NCBI RefSeq assembly: GCF_008000895.1 | Contig: NZ_CP042823.1 | Coordinates: 4,443,001 to 4,507,000, forward strand | Direction: 5' to 3' | Source: Methylobacterium sp. WL1 | GTDB taxonomy: Bacteria; Pseudomonadota; Alphaproteobacteria; Rhizobiales; Beijerinckiaceae | DNA length: 64,000 nucleotides | Part shown: one piece after another, positions 1 to 8,027 of the stretch | Layout of the letters: every line of letters begins with the position of its first letter | How positions within the stretch are numbered: the stretch's first letter is position 1 | Position numbers and translations under genes: made by a program | Notes under the pieces: model-generated | What the model saw: only the letters and a program-made list of their open reading frames with translations | What the model was told of the DNA's origin: nothing | Databases searched by the model: none

Positions 1-104
1 ACGGCGAGCGTGAGCGCCGCGGCGGTTCCGCCGAGGAAGCGTCTGCGGGTGGGTTTGAACTGCGAGAAATCAGGAACGCGATAATCGCCGTGACGGTCGC
101 ACAT
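1..104 (-). CDS. Tat-exported protein, N-terminus only (runs off the window)
   Basis: The ATG at 104 is preceded by a good ribosome site (GAGGAG in 'cctgaggagagccgat'). The visible 34 residues begin MCDRHGDYRVPDF and continue into TRRRFLGGTAAALTLA, a twin-arginine signal (RRxFLG followed by a short hydrophobic stretch). The product is therefore probably exported folded through the Tat pathway, often with a bound cofactor or metal. The mature domain lies outside the window, so no function can be assigned. The Cys and His residues before the twin arginine are unusual, but I cannot name a family from them. Confidence 0.6.
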   Translation of the reverse strand, partial: MCDRHGDYRVPDFSQFKPTRRRFLGGTAAALTLA

Positions 105-614
105 ATCGGCTCTCCTCAGGAGGCGGATGTTGGAGTCTTTCAGGCGGTGCGCCGGCTCCCGGCCGGACGCGCGACGATGTCGAGGTCGTGACGGGGGCAG
201 AGCGGTCGAGGAGATCCGGTCACCCGGCAGCTCTCAGTATCGACGGCACGCCAACCCGTAGTCGCCGCTCTACGCGACGCTGCGCTAGCGAGCTCCTCAC
301 AAGAAGCGTGCCATTCGCGACCGAATACGTCCGATGAGACGCGCTTCGGCAGACCCAGACATCCCTGCGCGTCGGCGATGGGGCGGGATGCGCCCGCCGT
401 CGTGATGTTGAAGACGTCGCGTCCCGGTTCAGGCGGCGGAGAAGCTCGTATTCAATACGATAATTTTGACGTTCTCCGATGAATACCGCCATCCACGCGC
501 GCAAGTGCCGCTAATATGCGCAAAGTCCTCGCCGGACTGCGGCCTCTTTCCCCTTCCCGTCGACCGGACGGCGGCCGACAATCGGATGGCCAATCCACGG
601 GAGCTTCGGGATCG
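105..614. other. intergenic, no gene seen
   Basis: About 510 bases lie between the divergent Tat-signal genes at 104 and 615. The reading frames here are Arg- and Ser-rich with no domain. AT-richer bases near 445-475 could hold a promoter for the rightward gene, but no convincing -35/-10 pair is visible. Confidence 0.4.
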
Positions 615-710
615 ATGACGCATCTCACGCGGCGCAGCTTCGTCGGCGCAGCGGCGCTGCTCGCGGCACCAGCCCTCATCCGCCCATCCTTCGCAGCCGA
701 CCCGGTCAAG
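615..710 (+). pseudogene. Tat-signal periplasmic protein (possibly ABC solute-binding protein), cut by IS
   Basis: The ATG at 615 opens a textbook Tat leader (MTHLTRRSFVGAAALLAA, then PALIRPSFA and ADPVK). RRSF is the twin-arginine motif, and the likely signal peptidase site is after PSFA. A mature start of ADPVK is common in ABC-type branched amino-acid or nitrate/sulfonate binding proteins, but 32 codons cannot prove it. The frame enters the terminal repeat of the IS3-family element at 711, and no continuation is found on its far side at 1979. The rest of the gene was therefore lost or moved and not merely separated by the insertion. Confidence 0.65.
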
Positions 711-775
711 TGGCCTGCCCCCTGAAAAGTGGTCCTCCCTGATGTATGGCTTTGGGCCATTTGGAGGATGTTTTT

Positions 776-1054
776 ATGGGACGGAAGAAGCATACGGCTG
801 AAGAGATCGTCGCTAAGCTGCGGCAGGTCGATGTCCTGGTCTCGCAGGGTCGCAAGGTTGCTGAAGCAATCCGGTCGATCGAGGTGACCGAGGTTACGTA
901 TTACCGTTGGCGTTCCGAGTACGGCGGTCTGAAGGGTGATCAGGTCAAGCGGCTGAAGTCCTTGGAGACGGAGAACCTGCGTCTGCGTCGGGCGATCTCG
1001 GACCTGACGCTGGAGAAGCTCATTTTGAAGGAGGCAGCTTCGGGAAACTTCTGA
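776..1054 (+). CDS. IS3-family transposase OrfA
   Basis: This 92-residue protein starts at the MGRKKH methionine. It has an N-terminal helix-turn-helix (EEIVAKLRQVDVLVSQGRKVAEA ending in TYYRWR) and a C-terminal leucine-rich helix (LRRAISDLTLEKLILKE), the usual OrfA layout for binding the inverted repeats and dimerising. The last codons (gga aac ttc tga) include the slippery site from which ribosomes can shift to -1 and make the OrfAB transposase. The ATG at 746 would add ten residues that belong to the terminal region of the element. I prefer 776 by family length. Confidence 0.9.
   Translation: MGRKKHTAEEIVAKLRQVDVLVSQGRKVAEAIRSIEVTEVTYYRWRSEYGGLKGDQVKRLKSLETENLRLRRAISDLTLEKLILKEAASGNF
1042..1048 (+). 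other. programmed -1 frameshift heptamer G GGA AAC
   Basis: In the orfA frame the heptamer reads g-gga-aac at 1042-1048, four bases before the OrfA stop. A -1 slip gives ggg-aaa-ctt-ctg and continues as GKLLSPARRRACV, which is the usual start of IS3 OrfB catalytic proteins. That continuation is open all the way to 1944. The X-XXY-YYZ heptamer is the known type for IS3-family OrfAB fusion. Its use here is an inference. Confidence 0.8.
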
Positions 1055-1104
1055 GCCCGGCTCGCCGCCGGGCTTGTGTCGACTACGTCGTTGCCGAGCA
1101 CGGT

Positions 1105-1944
1105 GTGTCCGAACGCTTCGCTTGCCGTGTCCTGGGTCAGCATCGTTCGACGCAGCGCAAAGTCGCCGTGATGGTCGAGGACGAGGCTGCTTTGACGGCT
1201 GCTATCGTCGCCCTGGCTCTGCAGTATGGGCGCTACGGCTACCGTCGGATCACCGCGATGCTCCGGCGCGATGGCTGGACGGTGAACGTGAAGCGGGTCG
1301 AACGGATCTGGCGCCGCGAGGGCCTCAAGGTTCCCGCTCGCCAGCCGAAGCGGTCGCGCCTCTGGCTCAACGACGGCTCCTGCCTTCGCTTACGGCCCGA
1401 GCGTCCCGACCACGTCTGGTCCTACGACTTCGTCGAGCACCGCACGCACAATGGACGCAAGTACCGGATGCTGAACGTCATCGACGAGTTCACACGCGAG
1501 TGCCTGGCCATCCGCGTATCTCGTAAGCTGAAGGCATTGGACGTGATCGATGTACTCTCGGACCTGTTCAGCCTGCGCGGGGTGCCAGGGCATATCCGCT
1601 CGGACAACGGGCCGGAGTTCATCGCCAAGGCCGTTCAGGACTGGATCGCGGCGGTTGGATCAGCGACCGCCTACATCGAGCCGGGCAGTCCGTGGGAGAA
1701 CGGCTATTGCGAGAGCTTCAACGCGAAGCTGCGGGATGAACTTCTCAACGGCGAGGTGTTCTACACCCTCAAAGAGGCCAGCGTCGTGATCGAGCAATGG
1801 CGGAGGCACTACAACAGCATCCGGCCACACTCCTCACTCGGCTACCAGCCACCTGCGCCCGAGGTCGTCATCTGGCCAACCGAACCGAGCGGCTCAGGGC
1901 CGCTCGCTCACCCCGCCATCGTCACGCGACCGACGATGCACTAA
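1105..1944 (+). CDS. IS3-family transposase OrfB (DDE integrase-type)
   Basis: This is the catalytic half of the IS3 transposase. The frame is open from the frameshift at 1048, and 1105 is the first internal ATG (MSERFACRVL). An HTH_21-like segment (YGRYGYRRITAMLRRDGW) precedes the rve-type core. The three catalytic acids are visible: D in SYDFVEHR, D in RSDNGPEF, and E in SPWENGYCESF, 35 residues on as in the D,D(35)E class. The C-terminal YNSIRPHSSLGYQPP is typical of the family. Translation is probably mainly as OrfAB by -1 frameshifting. Confidence 0.9.
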   Translation: MSERFACRVLGQHRSTQRKVAVMVEDEAALTAAIVALALQYGRYGYRRITAMLRRDGWTVNVKRVERIWRREGLKVPARQPKRSRLWLNDGSCLRLRPERPDHVWSYDFVEHRTHNGRKYRMLNVIDEFTRECLAIRVSRKLKALDVIDVLSDLFSLRGVPGHIRSDNGPEFIAKAVQDWIAAVGSATAYIEPGSPWENGYCESFNAKLRDELLNGEVFYTLKEASVVIEQWRRHYNSIRPHSSLGYQPPAPEVVIWPTEPSGSGPLAHPAIVTRPTMH

Positions 1945-1978
1945 CTTCGAACCTGGGCCACCGAATGGGGGCAGGCCA

Positions 1979-2121
1979 AGCCCGCCGAGCCGACGACGCC
2001 AGCGGTAGAAGGTGCCGAGCGAGACATGGGCGCTCGCGCAGATGTCGGCGATGGGGATGCCCCGCGCGGCCTCGTCCAGCAGGAAGGCGATTTCCCGATC
2101 CGTGTGCAGGGATCGACGCAT
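1979..2121 (-). pseudogene. remnant of another transposase OrfA (HTH), truncated
   Basis: On the minus strand an ATG at 2121 opens MRRSLHTDREIAFLLDEA, continuing to VSLGTFYRWRRRLGGL. This is the helix-turn-helix of an IS3-type OrfA different from the intact one at 776. It runs straight into the terminal repeat of the intact element at 1978, so the rest of this older IS is gone. It shows that the intact IS landed in, or recombined with, an earlier insertion. Confidence 0.65.
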
Positions 2122-2318
2122 GCGGAATCTCCGGATTCGGCAGCCATGAGTGCATCCAGCGAGCGCAGGAGGAGCAAGAAGCGGACCGGCTTCGACGCCT
2201 CGGTTCCGAAGTTTTTACAGGTGCCAGCATCGGCGAGCCCGCTTGGCAGACACCGCCTCGCGCAGCCAGCGTCCAGCTCTGTGTTTTGCTTCGCACGAGG
2301 CTGCGGACATTTTTTGTA

Positions 2319-2373
2319 AGCGCCTGGATTTGCGCCGCGGCTGCGGCATGTCCGGTTGTTGATTCCAGGCGCT
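2319..2373. repeat. 10-bp inverted repeat with 35-bp centre
   Basis: The arms AGCGCCTGGA (2319-2328) and TCCAGGCGCT (2364-2373) are perfect complements. The spacing is long for a terminator. It may be a leftover IS end or a protein-binding site. Confidence 0.45.
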
Positions 2374-2422
2374 CTAAAGTAGCCGTTCTGCGTTCGGCCA
2401 GCCTACGCCATGCCGGATCGCC

Positions 2423-2460
2423 GATGGGCGCAAAAGCGGACGTTCCGTTTTGCGCCCATC
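2423..2460. repeat. 38-bp palindromic intergenic repeat
   Basis: The arms GATGGGCGCAAAA (2423-2435) and TTTTGCGCCCATC (2448-2460) are perfect, and the centre is itself palindromic (CGGA-CGT-TCCG). The core pattern (AAGCGGACGTTC, then TGCGCCCAT, then ATTC) recurs in diverged form at 8541-8600, so this looks like a member of a dispersed intergenic repeat family. Confidence 0.6.
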
Positions 2461-2639
2461 CCAGTCATTCAAGCGGTCTTGGCAGCTCCCTCAAAGCAGA
2501 CATTGCGCGTCGCGGCCTTGCCGCCGAGCCATTCACATAAGAGCGACTTTCAGTACCCGCGAAGCTCGGATTTAATCTTGATCATTGACGTCATGGATCA
2601 CGGTCGCTGATACGTACGCGACGGCCTAAACACCGCGCC

Positions 2640-3215
2640 TCAAAGCACAGTGTGCTCGCCGACCGCCGCGTCCTCGAGCGGTTCGAGAAAGGCCGCGCCG
2701 ACGCCTCGCTCAATTCGACGCGCGACTGTCGCCTGACGTCGCCCAACTCGGATTATTTCGCCCAGCGCTGGAGCAGTATCCAATGACAGCGCCACGCCCG
2801 AGGCCGACAGGTTCAGGATCTGCGCCGGCACGCGCCGACCATCCGCCAGTTCGACCTCTACGGCCGTGCGCTCTGGAACGATCCGTCGGTGAACCCGCAC
2901 GACCTCGGACAACTTCGCTTGCCGGCGCGCCAGCTCGATGAAGCGTCGCGCCACGTCGCCGGGTGAAGGAGTCGTGCCGATGACGCGCACGGCAAAGTCG
3001 CAGCTCCCCGCCCACACGACACGAACCTGAATGGATCCAATGTCACGGATGTTGCAGATTAAACGCTCGTCGACCACCGGCAGCGTTGCTGATCGCAGTC
3101 TCAACCCTTCAGACGAGATGTCCACAGTGACCGCGTGGAACTCGGATCCGTCGCTGCGAAGGCACAGAGCGGGGACGACGACGGGGTGCCGAGCGGCGGC
3201 TCGACGCTCGCTCAT
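2640..3215 (-). CDS. tandem PilZ-domain protein (c-di-GMP receptor)
   Basis: This 191-residue cytosolic protein has two PilZ-like halves. The first begins with an RxxxR-type basic cluster (SERRAAARHP) and has a D-x-S-x-x-G motif in VDISSEGLRL. The second repeats the scheme with RVHRRIVPER and LNLSASGVALSL. PilZ domains bind c-di-GMP through exactly these two motifs. The start at 3215 overlaps the stop of the upstream 89-aa gene as ATGA, so the two are translationally coupled. A GGDEF-EAL protein sits immediately upstream on the same strand, which makes a local signalling unit likely. The output is unknown, and no flagellar or cellulose genes are nearby. Confidence 0.8.
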   Translation of the reverse strand: MSERRAAARHPVVVPALCLRSDGSEFHAVTVDISSEGLRLRSATLPVVDERLICNIRDIGSIQVRVVWAGSCDFAVRVIGTTPSPGDVARRFIELARRQAKLSEVVRVHRRIVPERTAVEVELADGRRVPAQILNLSASGVALSLDTAPALGEIIRVGRRQATVARRIERGVGAAFLEPLEDAAVGEHTVL

Positions 3216-3481
3216 GCGTCGATCGCCGCAGCGACAGGACAGTAAGCACCCCCGAGCGAGCCGGCGATTGGACCTACCATATCGTTCAAGACTGCCAGTG
3301 CTTTCGCAGACATGAGCTGCCGGTAGGGCTGCCGGTCGATCAGCGCTGCATAAACCTTCCAGATCGAAGCTATCGCCTGGTCGAGGTCGTGCATACGGCA
3401 GGCGTCGACCGCGCTGAGGGCGCGTACAGGGCACTCGCCACGGCGCGGGGCATCCGTGATCAGCGCGAGATGGCTCACCAT
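3212..3481 (-). CDS. small hypothetical protein coupled to PilZ gene
   Basis: This 89-residue protein starts MVSHLALITDAPRRG and ends CPVAAAIDA. I recognise no family. The composition is that of a soluble helical protein (MHDLDQAIASIWKVYAALI). Two features support it as real: its stop overlaps the PilZ start as ATGA, and its codon use matches its neighbours. By position it could be a partner or regulator of the PilZ protein. Confidence 0.6.
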   Translation of the reverse strand: MVSHLALITDAPRRGECPVRALSAVDACRMHDLDQAIASIWKVYAALIDRQPYRQLMSAKALAVLNDMVGPIAGSLGGAYCPVAAAIDA

Positions 3482-3564
3482 ACATCGACTTTCTGAGTTC
3501 TAGCTCACACGGTTAGAACCGACGGCCTCGTGCCGCTCCCCGCCGCGACGCATTTGAAACTGCG

Positions 3565-5952
3565 CTAGGCTACCAAGGCGTGACGGTCGCTATCAGATCG
3601 AGCACCATGCGTGTGCTCATTGAAAGTCTTGATCGCAGCGGGTCGGCCCATCAGGTAGCCCTGTGCCGCTTGGCAGTTCTCGCCTGCCAGGAAGCTCAAC
3701 TCCGCCTGCGTCTCGACTCCCTCGGCGAGAACCGGAAGTCCCAGACCGCGGCCGAGCCCGAGAACCGACCGCACGATCGCGGCCGTCTGCTCGTTGACAT
3801 CGACCGCCCGGATGAAAGAGCCGTCGATCTTGATCTTGTCGAACGGGTAGGCGCGCAAGTTCGACAGGGACGAGTAACCGGTCCCGAAATCGTCCATTGC
3901 GATGCGGACTCCGAGAGCCTTCAGCTGGCGCAGGGTGGACTGGGCCCGACCAGGATCACGGATGAGTGCCGTCTCGGTGATCTCGATCTCCAAGCGATTG
4001 GGCTTGAGCCCAGTCTGGAACAGGACTTCGTGAACGAGCTGGGCGAAGTGCGGCGCGTGTAGCTGCACGGCGGAGACGTTGACGGCAATCGTGAGTGGGT
4101 TCGGCCAGCTCGTCGCCTCACGACAAGCTTCCCGCAACACCCACTCGCCGATCTGCAGGATCGCGCTGCTCTCCTCCGCGATCGGGATGAACACGCCAGG
4201 CGAAACTGGACCGCGCTGGGGATGCTGCCAACGCAGCAGCACCTCGAAGCCGAGTACGGTACCGGTCTGCACGTCGGTCTGAGGCTGGTAGACGAGGTGC
4301 ATCTCGCCGCGGGCCACGGCGTGGCGCATGTCGTGTTCGAGGAGGCGCCGCTCTCGAACCTGCGTACCCAGCTTGGCTTCAAAGAAGCGGTAAGTGCCTC
4401 GACCCTCGGCCTTGGCTTTGTAGAGCGCCGTGTCGGCGTAGCTCAGGAGCAGCGCGCGCTCATCCGCGTCGTCCGGGTAGAGCGCGATACCGATGCTGGT
4501 GGCGATCATCGGACCGGTGGCATCGGCGCTGCTGCTGCGCAGCGCTTCTAGGACCTGCTCGGCCAGGCGCCCGGCTGCGACCGCTTGCTCGAAGGGGATC
4601 AGGATCGCGAACTCGTCGCCGCCAAGACGGGCCATCAACTGCGTCTCGTCGAGGAGTGTCGTGACGGAGCGGGCGACGGTGACCAGCATGGTGTCACCGG
4701 CCGCGTGACCGAAGAGATCGTTGACCTCTTTGAACCGATCGAGGTCGAGGCAGAGAACCGCGAGCTTTCGGCCGGTCGCTTCGGCGACCTTCAGCTCCTG
4801 GTCGAGGCGTTGATTGAAGCTCGCGCGATTGGCGAGCCCGGTGAGCGCGTCGTGATGGGCGAGGAACTCGATCTGTCCCTCCGCCCGTCGCCGAGCGCGC
4901 AGGTCGCGCACGGCGACCGCGTAGTGCGGCTGGTTGCCGTAGGTGACCGGACGCATGATCAACTCGACGGGGATCGTGCCATCGTCCGCGCGCGTCAGCT
5001 CGGCATCGATCAGCTGATCCGACGGTTCAGTCAGCGCGAGGCGGGTTGCAGCCTCGGGCAGGAACCGCGACAGCGCAGCCCCGGTGAGTTCAGTCGCAGC
5101 GAGGCCAACGAGTTTGCCGAAGCTGTCGTTGGCGCTGATGATGAGGTCACCCCGGCACACGACCAGTCCTTCGACGGCCGCGTTGGCGAGGCTGTGTAGG
5201 CGATCCCGTTCCAGCGCCACGTGGCGCCGGTCGCGGATGTCGAGGGCCAGCGCCGCACTTGCGAGGAACAGGATGGCGAGGTTCGCCAGGGCGATGCCGA
5301 CCGCAAGCCAGCGGGCCGGGATGGCACTCTCTGAGATCAGGACGCTCGGATCAGGAACGATCGTGACCGCACCCATGGCGATGAAGTGGTGGCTGCAGAT
5401 CGCGAGCAGGAGCAACAGCGCGCCAGTCGTGCGCCCGCGCAGGCTCTCGCCTACGAGGGCGACCGGGAGGGCAACGCTGCCAAGCACACCGCCGAGGATC
5501 AATGAAGCCGCCACGAGGGCGGGGTCCCATATGATGTGACCAGCGATCTCGAACGCGGCCATCCCGGTGTAGTGCATGGCCGCAATGCCGAGCCCCAGGA
5601 TCGCGCCGCCGAGCGTGGCTGCGAACGGGATGGCGCGAGCGAGCGCGATGGTAAGGCCAAGCCCGGTCATGGCGATGGCGTAGACGAGCGAGAGGCTGGT
5701 CAGGCCGACGTGATAGGCGCTCGGCAGGCCTGGCTCGAACGCAAGCATCGCGATGAAGTGTGTCGCCCAGATGCCGGAGCCACCGGCCACAGCCGCGACG
5801 CCGAGCCAGATCGCGCGCATCCGCGGGCTTGCTTTGCCAGCGTGGCGCAGCAGCTCGACGCATGTGATCGCAGCGAGCGCACACATGACAGCCGCCAGAC
5901 CGACGAGCCAAAAATCATGTGAGTCCGAGAAACAGCCAATAACCTTAAGCAT
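3565..5952 (-). CDS. MHYT-PAS-GGDEF-EAL c-di-GMP turnover protein
   Basis: This is an inner-membrane sensor that makes or degrades c-di-GMP. An N-terminal seven-helix MHYT domain (residues about 1-235) shows the repeated motif as HFIAMLAF, MHYTGMAAF and HHFIAMGAV, thought to bind a metal that senses a diatomic gas. A PAS domain follows (about 260-375), then GGDEF with an intact LGGDEFAIL (about 380-535) and EAL (about 550-785) with DDFGTGYSSL. The EAL signature itself reads EVL. I chose the ATG at 5952 (MLKVIGCF), where this family usually begins. A GTG at 5997 would add 15 residues; neither has a strong ribosome site. The adjoining PilZ gene is a likely effector. Confidence 0.92.
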   Translation of the reverse strand: MLKVIGCFSDSHDFWLVGLAAVMCALAAITCVELLRHAGKASPRMRAIWLGVAAVAGGSGIWATHFIAMLAFEPGLPSAYHVGLTSLSLVYAIAMTGLGLTIALARAIPFAATLGGAILGLGIAAMHYTGMAAFEIAGHIIWDPALVAASLILGGVLGSVALPVALVGESLRGRTTGALLLLLAICSHHFIAMGAVTIVPDPSVLISESAIPARWLAVGIALANLAILFLASAALALDIRDRRHVALERDRLHSLANAAVEGLVVCRGDLIISANDSFGKLVGLAATELTGAALSRFLPEAATRLALTEPSDQLIDAELTRADDGTIPVELIMRPVTYGNQPHYAVAVRDLRARRRAEGQIEFLAHHDALTGLANRASFNQRLDQELKVAEATGRKLAVLCLDLDRFKEVNDLFGHAAGDTMLVTVARSVTTLLDETQLMARLGGDEFAILIPFEQAVAAGRLAEQVLEALRSSSADATGPMIATSIGIALYPDDADERALLLSYADTALYKAKAEGRGTYRFFEAKLGTQVRERRLLEHDMRHAVARGEMHLVYQPQTDVQTGTVLGFEVLLRWQHPQRGPVSPGVFIPIAEESSAILQIGEWVLREACREATSWPNPLTIAVNVSAVQLHAPHFAQLVHEVLFQTGLKPNRLEIEITETALIRDPGRAQSTLRQLKALGVRIAMDDFGTGYSSLSNLRAYPFDKIKIDGSFIRAVDVNEQTAAIVRSVLGLGRGLGLPVLAEGVETQAELSFLAGENCQAAQGYLMGRPAAIKTFNEHTHGARSDSDRHALVA

Positions 5953-6184
5953 GCGATGTAACCAAGCAGGTATAATGATACTATCCTTGGCATGCACGCG
6001 TTTTTAGATCGTTAATCTTGAACGGGATGTGACTTATGGTATATTATGTCTAACCCTATTTATTATCCAACCACAGATTGCAGGTCATAGAAGGGTAACT
6101 GGATCAAATGGTTTGTGGTCCATTGGCTGACGGTCGCCAGTGGTTCAAAGCGGACATCGCAGACGTCCCGCCGAGGAGCCCCTC

Positions 6185-6931
6185 ATGCCAATCGAACAAG
6201 TCACGATCCGGACACGCGATGGCGATTGCCCTTCGCACGTGGTGATCCCCGCCAGCGGCGGACCATGGCCCGCGGTGATCGTCTACATGGACGCCGGCGG
6301 TATCCGGCCGGCGATGCTCGACATGGCACAGCAACTCGCTGCCTCTGGCTACATCGTCCTGCTGCCGGATCTCTTCTACCGCTACGGACCCTACGGGCCA
6401 TTCGTGCCCAAGGAGGTGTTCGCAGGTGACTTTCGCGCCGTCCTCGGGCCGCTCATGGCTACAACCAGTCCCCTCAAGGCCGCGGAAGATGCAGAGGCCA
6501 TGCTCGCTTATCTCGACACGCGCGACGACGTCAAAGGTCGGGCGGTCGGGGTGGTGGGCTTCTGCATGGGCGGCGGCATGGCCTTAGCCACAGCGGGAAC
6601 CTACCCCGAGCGGTTCGCTGCAGCCGCAAGCTTTCACGGGGGCAATCTCGCGACCGATGCGCCCACGAGCCCCCACCTGTTCGCGCCGAAGCTGAGGGCG
6701 GAGGTCTATATTGGCGCTGCCGAGAACGACGGCAGCTACCCGCCTGCGATGGCCGAGCGGCTGCAGCGATCTCTGACGGAGGCCTGCGTACGCTATACAT
6801 CGCAAACGTATCCAGCCGCGCACGGTTGGATGATGCCGGACTTTCCAGTCTACGATCATGCCGCTGCCGAGCGTGGCTGGAGCGCAATGCTCGCGCTCTT
6901 TGGGCGAACCCTGTACGGCGGCGAAAGATGA
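6185..6931 (+). CDS. dienelactone hydrolase family protein
   Basis: This 248-residue alpha/beta hydrolase starts at the ATG at 6185, where GAGGAG sits just upstream; the in-frame ATG at 6140 has no such site. The nucleophile is Cys in GFCMGGGMA, the dienelactone hydrolase form of the G-x-C-x-G elbow. The probable catalytic acid and base are in the region from AENDGSYP to AAHGWMMPDF, with His in AHG. Family members hydrolyse dienelactones or related esters in ring-cleavage pathways, but no such pathway genes are adjacent. The substrate is therefore open and the protein may be a general carboxymethylenebutenolidase-like enzyme. Confidence 0.85.
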   Translation: MPIEQVTIRTRDGDCPSHVVIPASGGPWPAVIVYMDAGGIRPAMLDMAQQLAASGYIVLLPDLFYRYGPYGPFVPKEVFAGDFRAVLGPLMATTSPLKAAEDAEAMLAYLDTRDDVKGRAVGVVGFCMGGGMALATAGTYPERFAAAASFHGGNLATDAPTSPHLFAPKLRAEVYIGAAENDGSYPPAMAERLQRSLTEACVRYTSQTYPAAHGWMMPDFPVYDHAAAERGWSAMLALFGRTLYGGER

Positions 6932-7162
6932 CGCGTGGCCCTGATCCAACATTTCCTTTCTCGGCAGGCAGTGGAATGGTCTGAACGGCAAGATCGGGTC
7001 GGTAGGAGATCGTTTGCTTTCCCGGCAGCCTTGCCCCGAAGCGGACAGACCGCAATCGGCCAATCTGGCCCTTTCTAACGCGATCAGATCGCAGGCAAGC
7101 AGAGCTTCCGAATGCCAGCGGCGACCGACCGTTGTGGACATCCGGAAATCGCCGTATGCGCG

Positions 7163-7876
7163 ATGGCGATGCCCAGGCGATCAACGCGCACCATCCGGTA
7201 CGATAGCCTCTTTGACGAGGTCAGCTTGCGGCTCCCGCTGTTCGAGGGCCTCTCGGTCGACAACATTCAGCATCTCTCAGCCTTGGGATTCGGTCGCGGT
7301 TTCCTGACGGCCTCCCTCCGAGCCCGCCTGCGCAAAGCAGGATTTCGCGACCTATCTCATTTGGCTCAGTCTTCCCCGGAAGAGATTGCTCGAGTCAGGA
7401 AGTTTGGACCGGTCCGGGTCGAGCTTATTCGGACGTTCATCCTCGGTGAGATTGCACATTGGCTGCCGAGCGCACGTCAGACGCACGCAGTCGCGGCTAC
7501 CCGGGAACGCAGGCTCGAGCTGCTGCGCGAAACGCAAATCGAACGTCTGGCACTGGACGCCGACACAATCGCAGCGCTCGGGTTCGCTGGCGGCTCTTGT
7601 GCGGATATGGCCGGCCGTTCGCGCCTCAACCTCCTCGGCACAGGAATTGTGACGCCCATCGAGGTAGATCATTTCATCATGACGCTCGCCCGTTTTCTGG
7701 GAGCGTGCAAAACGACCGCTCGTTGCCCCGGCGACGGGGCCCGGGAAGCGCTGTCAGCGGAAATGGAGACCATCGAGGCCCGTCGTGCCGCATTGCTGGC
7801 GGACCAAGATCGTGAATGGGAGGAGGCAGCTCCCGCCAGAGATCGTCGTCGGAGTGGCACGGTTCGGAGGGTTTAG
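7163..7876 (+). CDS. hypothetical protein with alpha-CTD/HhH-like fold
   Basis: This protein of about 237 residues has no family I can name with certainty. One segment (SLRARLRKAGFRDLSHL, then EEIARVRKFGPVRVELI) follows the pattern of the RNA polymerase alpha C-terminal domain, a helix-hairpin-helix DNA-binding fold. A similar weaker segment occurs later (ETQIERLALDADTIAALGF). The C-terminus is highly charged and ends in a basic tail (RDRRRSGTVRRV). Start choice is uncertain: 7163 (MAMPRRSTRT) is preferred over 7112, where the extra residues look non-native. A DNA-binding role is plausible but inferred. Confidence 0.6.
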   Translation: MAMPRRSTRTIRYDSLFDEVSLRLPLFEGLSVDNIQHLSALGFGRGFLTASLRARLRKAGFRDLSHLAQSSPEEIARVRKFGPVRVELIRTFILGEIAHWLPSARQTHAVAATRERRLELLRETQIERLALDADTIAALGFAGGSCADMAGRSRLNLLGTGIVTPIEVDHFIMTLARFLGACKTTARCPGDGAREALSAEMETIEARRAALLADQDREWEEAAPARDRRRSGTVRRV

Positions 7877-8027
7877 GGCAACGATGACGCGGGGGCACGG
7901 CAGAATCGTGAGGACGTGGTCAAGCCAGGCAGTATCGATCACAGAGTTGGATCAAGCTATCCGCAAGCGGCCCCTCTGAATTTGGGAGAAGGGTTGCAAT
8001 CGGACATGGCCTTCGCGCGCAGGGAGA

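Larger units (their letters stand above)
711..1978 (+). mobile_element. IS3-family insertion sequence
   Basis: The element has inverted ends: TGGCCTGCCCCC at 711 and its reverse complement finishing at 1978. The inner parts (AAGTGGTCC against GGTGGCCC) match imperfectly. It is about 1.27 kb and carries overlapping orfA and orfB with a -1 frameshift site. 'aag' occurs at 708-710 and at 1978-1980, so a 3-bp target repeat is possible if the right end is at 1977. The element separates a Tat-signal gene fragment on the left from an older transposase fragment on the right. That makes the site a composite or recombined junction. The ORFs look intact, so the copy may be active. Confidence 0.9.
2122..2639. 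other. non-coding stretch with two inverted repeats
   Basis: No convincing gene is present. The visible structure is a pair of 10-bp arms at 2319-2328/2364-2373 and a 38-bp palindrome at 2423-2460, described separately. The stretch is probably leftover from the truncated IS at 1979-2121 plus an intergenic repeat. Confidence 0.4.

Noticed and set aside
6531..7184. 217-codon minus-strand frame overlapping the dienelactone hydrolase
   Set aside because: Arg/Ser/Pro-rich and antisense to a clear gene.
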